This document shows positions 1 through 8,181 of a stretch of DNA of 64,000 bases, in pieces. The translations under genes were made by a program, and so were the position numbers. The stretch's first letter is position 1. Every line of letters begins with the position of its first letter. The stretch is taken from the NCBI RefSeq assembly GCF_002803075.1, contig NZ_NNBK01000004.1, forward strand, positions 340,724-404,723. Direction: 5' to 3'. The stretch comes from Streptomyces sp. CB01373. GTDB taxonomy: Bacteria > Actinomycetota > Actinomycetes > Streptomycetales > Streptomycetaceae. The notes under the pieces were generated by a model. That model had not been told where the DNA came from. It was given only the letters and a program-made list of their open reading frames with translations, and ran no database searches.

Positions 1-654
1 GACCACTGGACCGCGATCGAGCGCACCCACTACATGGAGTCCAGCAAGCTGTTCGTGCCCGTGGACCGGCCCTTCTGGCTGGACAAGGCCGTCGACGACA
101 AGGGCGAGCCGACCGGCCGGGACGTGATGTCGATGACGCTCACCGACCGCATGACCCGCGGCACCTACCTGCTCGACGACGGCCCGGACAGGCCCGCCGT
201 CATCTGCCTCTCCTACACCTGGTGCGACGACAGCCTGAAGTGGCTGCCGCTGTCCGCGAACGAGCGGATGGAGGTCATGCTGAAGTCACTGTCGGAGATC
301 TATCCGAACGTGGACATCCGCAAGCACGTCATCGGCAGCCCGGTGACCGTGTCCTGGGAGAACGAGCCCTACTTCATGGGCGCCTTCAAGGCCAACCTGC
401 CCGGCCACTACCGCTACCAGCGGCGCCTGTTCACCCACTTCATGCAGGACCGGCTGCCCGAGGACAAGCGGGGTGTCTTCCTCGCCGGCGACGACATCTC
501 CTGGACGGCCGGGTGGGCCGAGGGTGCCGTGCAGACCGCGCTGAACGCGGTCTGGGGCGTCATGCACCAGTTCGGCGGCGGCACCGACCCGGCCAACCCC
601 GGCCCCGGCGACGTCTACGACGAGATCGCCCCGGTCGAACTCCCGGAGGACTGA
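1..654 (+). CDS. Flavin monoamine oxidase family protein, C-terminal part (5' truncated by window edge)
   Basis: The reading frame is open from base 1 and ends with TGA at 652-654, so the start lies outside the window; the ATG at 34 is internal. The last ~60 residues carry the C-terminal FAD-binding signature of flavin amine oxidases (FLAGDDISWTAGWAEGA), where the Gly-Asp-Asp and Gly-Trp residues contact the flavin. Upstream there is a substrate-domain-like stretch with HYRYQRRLFTHF. The protein resembles L-amino-acid oxidases and tryptophan 2-monooxygenase-type enzymes that oxidise an amine or amino acid with release of H2O2. The substrate cannot be read from this fragment. It converges with the LLM oxidoreductase 16 nt downstream. 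Confidence 0.9.
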   Translation, partial: DHWTAIERTHYMESSKLFVPVDRPFWLDKAVDDKGEPTGRDVMSMTLTDRMTRGTYLLDDGPDRPAVICLSYTWCDDSLKWLPLSANERMEVMLKSLSEIYPNVDIRKHVIGSPVTVSWENEPYFMGAFKANLPGHYRYQRRLFTHFMQDRLPEDKRGVFLAGDDISWTAGWAEGAVQTALNAVWGVMHQFGGGTDPANPGPGDVYDEIAPVELPED

Positions 655-670
655 GAGGAGTTGAGGGCGG

Positions 671-1603
671 TCATACCCCGGCCGCCCGCGCAGCCCCGAA
701 CACCTCCGCGGCGACGTCCTTGAGCTCCTCGGCATCCCGCAGGTGGCCCTGCACATCGATCAGGATCTCCTCCAGGCCGATCGCCGCGTACGCGAGGACG
801 TCCTCGGCGATCTGGGCCGCGTTGCCCTGGAAGGGCCGGCGCCCGGCACCGTCGTACGCCTTGGCCGAGTACGCCGCGTTGACCCGCAGCACCGTCCGGA
901 TCGGCTGCTGCCGGCCCCGCTCGGCGGCCAGGTCCCGCACCGCGTCCCACTCGCTCGCGAGCCGCTCGGCGCCGCCCGCGGCCACCGGCAGCCAGCCGTC
1001 GGCGTGCTCGACGAGCCGCTCCCTGGCCCTGCGGGTGCTCGCGGCCAGCAGGATCGGGATCGGCCGGGCCGGCTTGGGGCCCACCACGGCCGACTCGATC
1101 TTCGTGATGCGGCCGTCGTAGCGCACCGGGTCGGGCCCCCACACGGCCCTGCAGACGTCGATCACCTCGTCCAGCACCCGGCCGCGCTCCTTGATCGGCC
1201 GGATCCCCGTCGCCGCGTACTCGTCCAGGGACCAGCCGGTGCCGAAGCCGGCGATCACCCGGCCGCCCGAGGCCGCGTCCAGCGTGGCGAGGGACCGGGC
1301 GAGCTGGAACGGCACGTGCAGCGGCGCGACCAGCACGCTGGTGCCCAGCCCGACCCGTTCGGTGACCGCCGCGGCCAGGGCGAGGGTGACCAGCGGGTCG
1401 GCCACGTGCCGGTAGGAGTCGGGCCAGGGCACGCCCTCCATGCCGTACAGCCCCTGCGTGGCGGGCTCCGGGAACAGGGCCCGCTCGTAGACCCACACGC
1501 TGTCGTAGCCGATGCGCTCCACGGCGCGTGCCACGTCGGGCACGTCCCTGCCGAGGTCGTACTGACGGTTCTGCGGAAGACCGATGCCCAGCCGGGTCGC
1601 CAT
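671..1603 (-). CDS. LLM class F420-dependent oxidoreductase
   Basis: 310 aa, full length for the bacterial luciferase-like (LLM) fold. It begins MATRLGIGLPQ and has the usual family sequence: GYDSVWVYE near residue 33, a central GRVIAGFGTGWSLDEY segment (~115-130) that helps form the cofactor pocket, and PILLAASTRRARERLVEHADGW (~180-200). In actinomycetes this subgroup normally uses F420 rather than FMN, so F420 dependence is an inference from the family. The ATG at 1603 is preceded by GAAGGAG. The substrate is unknown. The gene is transcribed away from the DUF5995 gene with a 91-nt gap. Confidence 0.88.
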   Translation of the reverse strand: MATRLGIGLPQNRQYDLGRDVPDVARAVERIGYDSVWVYERALFPEPATQGLYGMEGVPWPDSYRHVADPLVTLALAAAVTERVGLGTSVLVAPLHVPFQLARSLATLDAASGGRVIAGFGTGWSLDEYAATGIRPIKERGRVLDEVIDVCRAVWGPDPVRYDGRITKIESAVVGPKPARPIPILLAASTRRARERLVEHADGWLPVAAGGAERLASEWDAVRDLAAERGRQQPIRTVLRVNAAYSAKAYDGAGRRPFQGNAAQIAEDVLAYAAIGLEEILIDVQGHLRDAEELKDVAAEVFGAARAAGV

Positions 1604-1694
1604 GACGGTGCGCTCCTTCGTGATCGTCCGTGTCCCGTGGTCAACGTACAGTGATCATGAGGCTGTTCCGGGAAGGTGCCCGTGGATGTCCGGA

Positions 1695-2372
1695 TCAGCC
1701 GGACAGCGGAGTGAGCATCATGCGGCAGTCGAAGCCGACCGCCGCGTCCAGCCGCCGGGCGAACTCCTCCGCCACGTCGGGCAGTCGGCGCAGCGCCCAC
1801 AGTGCCCGGGCGGCCGACCAGCTCGCCTCCCGCGCCCGCTCCAGGTCCCATGAGCCGAGCAGGTGGGTGAGCGGGTCGGTGATCCGGAGCAGTTCGGGAC
1901 CGGGCGCCAGATCCTCGCGGACGCGCTCCTCCAGCGACAGGAGGAAGTCGCCGACGCGGTCGAACTCGCCCTCCAGGTCGGCCGGTTCGCACCGCGCCGC
2001 CCGGCAGGCGTCCACCACGGCGAGGGCCAGGTCGTGGCCGATGTGGGCGTGGAGGCCCGCCAGCGCGAACTGCGCCGGCCGTACCCCGGGGTGCCGGCGG
2101 AACTGGAGCACCGGCCGCCAGCAGGCGGGTGTCCGCCGCGCGTCGGCGGCCGCGTCCACGGCGGTGAGGTACCGCCCGGCGAGCGGCGCGTCCAGCGTGG
2201 TCGCCGGCCACCGGCGGGCCGCCTCGGTGACGGCGAGGTACACACGGTGGAAGACCGCGATCCCGTCGCGCTCGGGCAGCGCGGCGGCCAGGTCGCGCAT
2301 CCGGACGACCGTCGCGTCCGCCGCGTCGCCTGTGTCCGGGCCGCCCTGGGCGGGTTGTGCCGATTGCGCCAT
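1695..2372 (-). CDS. DUF5995 family protein
   Basis: 225 aa, all-helical in appearance, with no signal peptide. Recognisable family blocks are FHRVYLAVTEAARRW (~41-55), the FRRHPGVRPAQFALAGLHAHIGHDLALAVVDACR stretch (~90-125) with two conserved-looking histidines (LHAHIGHDL), and a C-terminal SWDLERAREASWSAA. The paired histidines recall metal-binding helical bundles, but no function is established for this family, to my knowledge. The ATG at 2372 is the only good start. It lies 124 nt downstream of the permease gene on the same strand and may be co-transcribed with it. Confidence 0.75.
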   Translation of the reverse strand: MAQSAQPAQGGPDTGDAADATVVRMRDLAAALPERDGIAVFHRVYLAVTEAARRWPATTLDAPLAGRYLTAVDAAADARRTPACWRPVLQFRRHPGVRPAQFALAGLHAHIGHDLALAVVDACRAARCEPADLEGEFDRVGDFLLSLEERVREDLAPGPELLRITDPLTHLLGSWDLERAREASWSAARALWALRRLPDVAEEFARRLDAAVGFDCRMMLTPLSG

Positions 2373-2496
2373 GGGGGCAGCGTCCCAGGCCCGGGCCGGC
2401 CCGGGCGCCGACGGGCCCGGCGCTTCCCCGGAACGAGGGAACGCGCCCGCCGGCGGACCGGGCGGGGCGCTCCCACGGGGCGGGCCGGGCGGCGGC

Positions 2497-3894
2497 CTAC
2501 GAGGCCGGCCCGGTGCCCTCGGCCTCCTCGCCGTACGACGACGTGCCCTCGTCCAGCAGCGGCTCCTGCCGCTTGAGGTGGGCCGGCGCGAAGGCGCGCA
2601 GCGCGTGGTAGCCGGTGATGACGACCAGGGTGCCGAGCGCGATGCCGCTGAGGGAGAAGGTGTCGCTGAACTTCAGGCTGACGTTGCCGACGCCGATGAT
2701 GATGCCCGCCGCGGCCGGCACCAGATTCAGCGGATTGCGCAGGTCGACCTTGGCGTTGATCCAGATCTGCGCGCCGAGCAGACCGATCATGCCGTACAGG
2801 ATGACGGTGATGCCGCCGAGGACACCGCCCGGGATCGCGGCCACTATCGCGCCGAACTTGGGGCAGACGCCGAACAGCAGCGCGAAGCCCGCGGCGGCCC
2901 AGTACGCGGCGGTGGAGTAGACGCGGGTCGCGGCCATCACGCCGATGTTCTCGGAGTAGGTGGTGTTCGGCGGACCGCCCACCGCGGTCGACAGCATGGA
3001 GGCCACACCGTCCGCCGAGATCGCGGTGCCGAGCTTGTCGTCCAGCGGGTCGCCGGTCATCTCGCCGACCGCCTTCACATGCCCCGCGTTCTCCGCGACC
3101 AGCGCGATGACGACGGGCAGTGCCACGAGGATCGCCGACCACTGGAAGCTGGGCCCGTGGAAGGACGGCAGCCCGATCCAGTCGGCCTTGCCCACACCCG
3201 AGAGGTCCAGGCGCCAGTGGTCGGTGAGCCTGCCGCCCGCGTCCACGGAGTGGATCTTTCCGAGGACCCGGTCGAGCACCCAGGAGATGCCGTAGCCGAA
3301 GACCAGCCCGAGGAAGATCGCGATCCGGGACCAGAAGCCGCGCAGGCACACGACGGCCAGACCGGTGAACAGCATGACGAGCAGGGCCGTCCACTGGTCC
3401 TGCGGCCAGTAGGTGGAGGCGGTGACGGGAGCGAGGTTGAAGCCGATCAGCATGACGACCGCGCCGGTGACGATCGGCGGCATCGCGGCGTGGATGATCC
3501 GTGCCCCGAAGCGCTGCACGGCGAGACCGACCAGGAACAGCGCGGCACCGACGACGAAGACCGCGCCGGTCACGGTTGCGCTGGTGCCGCCCTGCGCCCG
3601 GATGACCGCGGCGACGCCCACGAAGGAGAGCGAGCAGCCCAGATAGCTGGGCACCCGGCCGCGGGTGGCGAGCAGGAAGATCACGGTCGCGACGCCCGAC
3701 ATCATGATCGCGAGGTTGGGGTCGAGGCCCATGAGCACGGGAGCGACGAAGGATGCGCCGAACATGGCCACGACGTGCTGGGCGCCGAGTCCTGCCGTGC
3801 GGGGCCAGGAGAGTCGTTCGTCGGGCCGTACCACCGCTCCGGGTGCGGGCGTGCGCCCGTCACCGTGCAGCTTCCAGCGCACGCCGAGGTCCAT
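2497..3894 (-). CDS. Uracil-xanthine permease family (NCS2) transporter
   Basis: 465 aa when started at the ATG of MDLGVRWKLHGDG (3894); a longer in-frame start exists at 3969 but adds an atypical basic leader. The protein has about 12-14 membrane spans. NCS2 hallmarks are GLGAQHVVAMFGASFVAPVLMGLDP (first helices), a VAENAGHVKAVGEMTGD stretch (the QxE/AENxG substrate-site helix) and SMLSTAVGGPPNTTYSENIGVMA, the typical helix-10 signature of uracil/xanthine permeases. It should import uracil or a related base by proton symport; UraA-like is more likely than purine-specific, but this is not certain. It is upstream of the DUF5995 gene and 117 nt downstream of the MFS gene on the same strand. Confidence 0.9.
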   Translation of the reverse strand: MDLGVRWKLHGDGRTPAPGAVVRPDERLSWPRTAGLGAQHVVAMFGASFVAPVLMGLDPNLAIMMSGVATVIFLLATRGRVPSYLGCSLSFVGVAAVIRAQGGTSATVTGAVFVVGAALFLVGLAVQRFGARIIHAAMPPIVTGAVVMLIGFNLAPVTASTYWPQDQWTALLVMLFTGLAVVCLRGFWSRIAIFLGLVFGYGISWVLDRVLGKIHSVDAGGRLTDHWRLDLSGVGKADWIGLPSFHGPSFQWSAILVALPVVIALVAENAGHVKAVGEMTGDPLDDKLGTAISADGVASMLSTAVGGPPNTTYSENIGVMAATRVYSTAAYWAAAGFALLFGVCPKFGAIVAAIPGGVLGGITVILYGMIGLLGAQIWINAKVDLRNPLNLVPAAAGIIIGVGNVSLKFSDTFSLSGIALGTLVVITGYHALRAFAPAHLKRQEPLLDEGTSSYGEEAEGTGPAS

Positions 3895-4011
3895 GGTGGG
3901 ATTTCGCTTTCTCTGTACGTGGAGCCTGTCCGCACCATTGTCGGGGGTGCCGGAGGGTCCCGTCCTCACCCGCCCCTGCTCAGCCCCGTTGAGGCCGCGC
4001 TCAGGCGCCGC

Positions 4012-5223
4012 TCAGGGCCGCGGGTCGGGCACCGCGGTGCTCGCGGGGCCGATCTTCGTCCGGTTCCGGTCGCCGGCCCTGAGCACTCCCGCGAAGGCGA
4101 CCAGACCGCACGCGAGGAGGGTCACCAGGCCGAAGGAGACCACCAGGCTGGTCGCCTGGGCCAGTCCGCCGATCGCGCTCGGCGCGACGAGCCCCGAGGT
4201 GTACGTGATGGTCGCGACACCGGCGATCGCCTGGCTGGGGTTCGGGCCGCTGCGGCCGGCCGCGGCGAAGCACAGCGGTACGACGACCGCGATACCGAGG
4301 CCCATCAGCGCGAACCCGGTCATCGCCACCGCCGGATGGCCCCCGGTGACGACGAGCAGGCCGCCGAGGACCGCCAGCACGCCGCTCGCCCGCACCGTGC
4401 GCACGGCGCCGAACCGGTCCACCACCCGGTCGCCCGCGATCCGTGCGATCGCCATGGTGAGGGTGAAGCCCGTGGTGCAGGCCGCCGCGAGCCCGGCCGA
4501 GGTCTCCAGCTGGTGCCGCAGATAGACCGCCGACCAGTCCAGGCTGGCGCCCTCCGCGAACACCGCGCAGAACCCGATCGCGCCGATCAGCAGCGCCGAC
4601 TTCGGCGGCAGCGCGAACCGGGGCGGCGGCTCCTCGTCCTGCGCGGGCTGGAGGTCGAGCACCCAGGTGCAGGCGGCCACGCCCAGCACGGTCAGCACGG
4701 CGGCGGCCAGCAGATGGTGCAGCCGCGCGTCCGAGCCGAGGTGCGCGGCCACCGTGCCGGCCGCCGAGCCGACCAGGGCGCCCGCGCTCCACATGCCGTG
4801 CAGGCCGGACATGATCGAGCGGTCGAGCCGGTTCTCGACCTCCACCCCGAGGGCGTTCATCGCGACGTCAGCCATGCCCGCCGTGGCGCCGTAGAGGAAG
4901 AGGCCGAGGCACAGGGTCAGGAGGTTCGGCGCGAGGGAGGGCAGGACGAGGGCGAGCGTCCACAGCGCGATCAGGCCGCGCAGCGCGTTGCGGGCGCCGA
5001 AGCGGTGGCTGATGCCGCCCGCGAGCGGCATCGCGAGGGACGCGCCGAGCGCCGGGAAGGCCAGCGCGAGACCGAGCTGCCCGGCGCTGACCCCGGCGTG
5101 GTCCTGAATCCACGGCACACGGGTCGCGAACGAGCCGGTGACGGCGCCGTGCACGGCGAAGACGGCCGACACGGCGTACCGGGCGCGCCGTACCTCGCGA
5201 TGTTCGTAGACCACTGCACTCAT
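4012..5223 (-). CDS. MFS transporter, divergent from a ROK regulator
   Basis: 403 aa from the ATG of MSAVVYEHREVRRARY at 5223, which has a strong GGGAGGGG site upstream; an upstream in-frame start at 5391 would run across the intergenic palindrome and into the ROK gene. About 12 hydrophobic segments, with GLALAFPALGASLAMPLAGGISHRFGARNAL as the helix 2-3 MFS loop and FMWxx-type repeats absent. Similar proteins near ROK or sugar regulators are usually exporters of sugars or drugs. The substrate is not readable. Its promoter region is shared with the ROK gene and holds an inverted repeat at 5282-5304, so repression by that regulator is the simplest model. Confidence 0.86.
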   Translation of the reverse strand: MSAVVYEHREVRRARYAVSAVFAVHGAVTGSFATRVPWIQDHAGVSAGQLGLALAFPALGASLAMPLAGGISHRFGARNALRGLIALWTLALVLPSLAPNLLTLCLGLFLYGATAGMADVAMNALGVEVENRLDRSIMSGLHGMWSAGALVGSAAGTVAAHLGSDARLHHLLAAAVLTVLGVAACTWVLDLQPAQDEEPPPRFALPPKSALLIGAIGFCAVFAEGASLDWSAVYLRHQLETSAGLAAACTTGFTLTMAIARIAGDRVVDRFGAVRTVRASGVLAVLGGLLVVTGGHPAVAMTGFALMGLGIAVVVPLCFAAAGRSGPNPSQAIAGVATITYTSGLVAPSAIGGLAQATSLVVSFGLVTLLACGLVAFAGVLRAGDRNRTKIGPASTAVPDPRP

Positions 5224-5281
5224 TGTCCGGCCCCTCCCGGGCTGACCGTCGTTGCCCCTCGCGCTCTCGCGCCGACGTAAA

Positions 5282-5304
5282 CTATCAGGGAACCTGCCTG
5301 ATAG
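5282..5304. promoter_or_regulatory. Palindromic operator between MFS and ROK genes
   Basis: CTATCAGG at 5282-5289 and its exact reverse complement CCTGATAG at 5297-5304 flank a 7-nt spacer. The site sits 59 bp upstream of the MFS start and 53 bp upstream of the ROK start, where a shared operator would be expected. The short AT-rich arms stand out in this GC-rich DNA. Binding by the adjacent ROK protein is an inference. Confidence 0.6.
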
Positions 5305-5356
5305 ATAGCCGACATCGCGGACGGCAGCAGCCCGCAGATCTGGGAGGATTCCCGGC

Positions 5357-6583
5357 ATGCCCGCATCACCGAGCACCGCCCGGGCCATCAACGACCGGCT
5401 CGCCCTGCGGCTGCTTCAGCAGCAAGGACCTCTGACAGCAGGGCAGTTGAAGCAGCTCACCGGTCTGTCCCGGCCCACCGTCGCCGACCTCGTCGAGCGG
5501 CTGACGGCCTCCGGCCTGATCTCCGTGGTCGGTGAGTCCGGCGAGCAGCGGCGCGGGCCCAACGCGCGGCTGTACGGCATCGTCGCCGACCGTGCCCATC
5601 TGGCCGCCCTCGACGTCCGCACGGACAGCGTGTCCGTGACCGTCGCCGACCTGCTGGGCCGGGAACTGGCCGCGGAGTCCGTGCCGATCGGTGGCGACGC
5701 GGGCACCGGGCCAGCACTGGAGCAGGCGGTCGGTCTGGTGGAGCGGGTGGTCAAGGAGGCGGGGGCGGAGCGGCTGCACACGGTCGGCATCGGCGCGCCG
5801 GGCCTGATCGACCCGGTCACCGGCGAACTCCGCGACTCCACGGGACTGCCCGAATGGCACCGCCGGCTGGTGGCCGCCCTGCAGGAGCGGCTGCGGGGGG
5901 CCCAGGTCATCGTCGAGAACGAGACCAACCTCGCGGCGCTGGCCGAGCAGCGCGACGGGGCCGCCCGGGGCCGGGACACCTTCGTCCTGCTGTGGCTCGG
6001 CCACGGCACCGGCGCGGCCGTCGTCCTGGACGGAGCCCTGCGCCGCGGTGCTTCCGGAGGCACCGGCGAGATCGGCTTCCTGCCCGTCCCGGGCACCGAG
6101 GGACTGCCCTCGGCGACGGGCTGCGCGGACGGCTTCCACTCCCTGGCCGGCGCCGCGGCGGTGACGGAACTGGCCGAGCGGCACGGGCTGTCGGCGGACG
6201 GAACCGGCTCGGACCGCGCGGAGGGAACGGGTGCGGAGCCGGTCGCCGCGGAACTGGTGCGGGCGGCGGCACGGGCGACCACGGGGGCCGCCGGCTCCGC
6301 GGCGGCCTCGCGCTTCCTCGACGCCCTGGCCGACCGCGTCGTCCTCGGGGTGGCCTCGGTGGTGGCCGTTCTCGATCCCGGATGCGTGGTCCTCGGGGGC
6401 GAGATCGGGCAGGCCGGCGGAGACGCGCTCGCCGCGCGCGTGGCGGAGCGCGTGGCCCGGATGTCCCCGCTGCCCACCGAGGTGAGGGCGGGCACGCTCG
6501 GCGGCCGTGCGGTACTGCGCGGCGCGCTCGTGACCGCCCGCGACCGCGCCCAGGACGACCTGTTCGCCCCACCGGAGCGCTGA
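5357..6583 (+). CDS. ROK family transcriptional regulator
   Basis: 408 aa, ATG preceded by GGGAGGA. An N-terminal winged helix (residues ~10-75; LTAGQLKQLTGLSRPTVADLVERL) is followed by a ROK kinase-like fold with the DxG-type phosphate loop (LAALDVRTDSVSVTVADLLG), GIGAPGLIDPVTG and ENETNLAALAEQ. The usual ROK zinc signature, which begins G-H and holds a CxCGxxGCxE cluster, is not present: here the equivalent stretch reads GEIGFLPVPGTE and then has one lone Cys. It is therefore probably a regulator without sugar-kinase chemistry and possibly without the structural zinc. It likely controls the divergent MFS exporter and itself. Confidence 0.88.
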   Translation: MPASPSTARAINDRLALRLLQQQGPLTAGQLKQLTGLSRPTVADLVERLTASGLISVVGESGEQRRGPNARLYGIVADRAHLAALDVRTDSVSVTVADLLGRELAAESVPIGGDAGTGPALEQAVGLVERVVKEAGAERLHTVGIGAPGLIDPVTGELRDSTGLPEWHRRLVAALQERLRGAQVIVENETNLAALAEQRDGAARGRDTFVLLWLGHGTGAAVVLDGALRRGASGGTGEIGFLPVPGTEGLPSATGCADGFHSLAGAAAVTELAERHGLSADGTGSDRAEGTGAEPVAAELVRAAARATTGAAGSAAASRFLDALADRVVLGVASVVAVLDPGCVVLGGEIGQAGGDALAARVAERVARMSPLPTEVRAGTLGGRAVLRGALVTARDRAQDDLFAPPER

Positions 6584-6602
6584 GGCCGCCTGGAGCCGGC
6601 TC

Positions 6603-6983
6603 GGCATCGCCCGGAAGTCGGCTTGGCATCGCCCGGAAGTCGGCTTGGCATCGCCCGGAAGTCGGCTTGGCATCGCCCGGAAGTCGGCTTGGCATCGCCC
6701 GGAAGTCGGCTTGGCATCGCCCGGAAGTCGGCTCGGCATCGCCTGGAAGTCGGCTCGGCGCCGCACGGAAGTCGGCTTGACGCCGCACGGGCGGTCGGCC
6801 TGGCGTTTCGCGGAGTCGGCTCGGCGCCGCGCGGGAGTCGGCGTGGCGTTTCGCGGAGTCGGCGTGGCGCCTCACGGAATCGGGCCGGCGCTCCACGAAG
6901 TCAGCCCGGCGCTCCACGGAGTCGGCGTGGCGCCTCACGGAAGTCGGCGTGGCGTCCCACGGAAACGGGCCGGGGCCCCGCGG
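6603..6983. repeat. 22-bp tandem minisatellite, decaying downstream
   Basis: Five exact 22-bp units run from 6603 to 6712; each begins GGCATCGCCCGG and ends GTCGGCTT. Units six to eight (6713-6778) carry one to a few changes, and then about ten degenerate 21-23-bp copies with GGCG...CACGGA...GTCGGC cores continue to about 6983. Because 22 is not a multiple of 3, every frame reads through as a three-phase repeat peptide (for example MPSRLPGDAKPTSGRCQADFR on the minus strand). I treat those open frames as by-products. No gene is seen between 6584 and 7289. Confidence 0.9.
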
Positions 6984-7090
6984 CATCGGCCCCGCACCGT
7001 AAGGGAGTCGGGCCCAGTCCCGTGCGAACTGCACAGCTCGCGGCGGGCGTTCGGTCCCGCAGGGTGGAACTTGCGTGCCCCACGCATCTG

Positions 7091-7120
7091 TTGACCTGCC
7101 TGGTCTAGTCCATTTAGGGT
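7091..7120 (+). promoter_or_regulatory. Candidate promoter upstream of the rib operon
   Basis: TTGACC (7091-7096) and TAGGGT (7115-7120) are separated by 18 nt, a good match to the vegetative HrdB consensus. The spacer contains TGGTCTAGTCCA, an imperfect palindrome close to DasR-type operators. The start point would be near 7127. The product is either a short RNA ended by the hairpin at 7139-7180 or a long rib leader. Confidence 0.5.
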
Positions 7121-7138
7121 CGGACTTCCGCGCAGACC

Positions 7139-7180
7139 GGTCCGGCGGCGGTGACGACGGCCCTTGCCCGCCGCCGGACC
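7139..7180. terminator. GC hairpin upstream of the FMN riboswitch
   Basis: GGTCCGGCGGCGG (7139-7151) and CCGCCGCCGGACC (7168-7180) form a perfect 13-bp stem with a 16-nt loop. There is no T tract, as is common for Streptomyces terminators. It lies just 3' of a promoter-like motif, so it may end a very short transcript. Confidence 0.5.
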
Positions 7181-7289
7181 TCCACGCCCGCGCACCGCAG
7201 CGCGGGCGGTCCGTTCTGTGAGCCAGCCCACACGCTTCGTCCGTGGTCACACCGATCGGGCGTGGCACACTGGCTCTGTACCAGTAGCA

Positions 7290-7416
7290 GCGCACTCCGG
7301 GGTCGGTGAAAGTCCGAACCGGCGGTTACAGTCCGCGACCCGGTCGCTTCCAGCGGCCGGTTGACCAGGTGGAATTCCTGGACCGACGGTTAAAGTCCGG
7401 ATGGGAGGCAGTGCGC
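7290..7416 (+). ncRNA. FMN riboswitch (RFN element)
   Basis: The closing helix P1 is GCGCAC (7290-7295) with GTGCGC (7411-7416). Between them are the strongly conserved RFN segments: GGTCGGTGAAAGTCCGAACC, the CCGGTTGACCAGGTGGAATT region, and ACGGTTAAAGTCCGGATGGG followed by AGG. This aptamer binds flavin mononucleotide and lowers expression of riboflavin genes. It heads ribE-ribM-ribBA-ribH. A 156-nt expression platform separates it from the ribE start; GTCCTCC at 7488-7494 is complementary to the ribE Shine-Dalgarno GGAGGAC at 7559-7565, which suggests translational control. Confidence 0.95.
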
Positions 7417-7572
7417 GGCGAGCGAGCACATCCGTGTGCGCCGCCGTCTCTGGGCTCGCCCTCCGCGGGCGGGTCCCGTCCGGCGTCGTCCTCCGAGTGT
7501 CCTCGTTCGTGCAGTCTGTCGACGTCGGCAGCCCCCGGAGTCCGTGCCCGAAGAGGCAGGAGGACCCGGGAA

Positions 7573-8181
7573 GTGTTCACCGGAATCGTCGAAGAGCTGG
7601 GCGAAGTCACCGCCGTGGAGGACCTCGGCGACGCCGCCCGCTTCCGGCTCCGCGGCCCCGTCGTGACCGAGGGCGCGCGGCATGGCGACTCCATCGCCGT
7701 GAACGGCGTCTGTCTCACCGTCGTCGAGCACGAGGGCGACGAGTTCACCGCCGACGTGATGGCGGAGACCCTCAAGCGCTCCAGCCTCGGCGTCCTCACC
7801 ACCGGCTCCCGCGTCAACCTCGAACGCCCCACCGCCGTCGGCGCCCGCCTCGGCGGCCACATCGTGCAGGGCCACGTCGACGGCACCGGCACGATCCTGG
7901 AGCGCACCCCCTCCGAGCACTGGGAGATCGTGAAGATCTCGCTGCCGGAGGACCTCGCGCGCTACGTCGTCGAGAAGGGCTCCATCACCGTCGACGGCAT
8001 CAGCCTCACCGTCGTCGAGGCCGGCGACGCGCACTTCACCGTCAGCCTCATCCCCACCACCCTGGCCCTGACCACCCTCGGCCTGAAGCAGGCGGGCGAC
8101 CCGGTCAACCTCGAGGTGGACGTCGTCGCCAAGTACGTCGAGCGGCTGCTCGGCGACCGTTCCCGAGGAGCCGGACGGTGA
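7573..8181 (+). CDS. ribE: Riboflavin synthase alpha chain
   Basis: 202 aa from the GTG at 7573, which gives the canonical N-terminus (M)[11 protein letters not shown] and follows an AGGCAGGAGGA ribosome site; longer in-frame starts would run through the riboswitch. Two tandem lumazine-binding barrels are visible: the first with [13 protein letters not shown] (~40-52) and the second with [16 protein letters not shown] (~136-151), plus the linking [11 protein letters not shown]. The trimeric enzyme dismutates two 6,7-dimethyl-8-ribityllumazine molecules into riboflavin and pyrimidine. It is the first gene of the riboswitch operon and overlaps ribM by 4 nt (GTGA). Confidence 0.96.
   Translation: MFTGIVEELGEVTAVEDLGDAARFRLRGPVVTEGARHGDSIAVNGVCLTVVEHEGDEFTADVMAETLKRSSLGVLTTGSRVNLERPTAVGARLGGHIVQGHVDGTGTILERTPSEHWEIVKISLPEDLARYVVEKGSITVDGISLTVVEAGDAHFTVSLIPTTLALTTLGLKQAGDPVNLEVDVVAKYVERLLGDRSRGAGR

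Noticed and set aside
1630..5280. Very long plus-strand open frame (1216 codons) opposite five minus-strand genes
   Set aside because: It is the high-GC shadow of the real minus-strand genes; its protein is Arg/Ala/Gly/His-rich with no family features.
6623..7108. Open frames of repeated peptide through the minisatellite on both strands
   Set aside because: The 22-nt unit gives every frame a repeat peptide; there is no proper start, ribosome site or codon bias.
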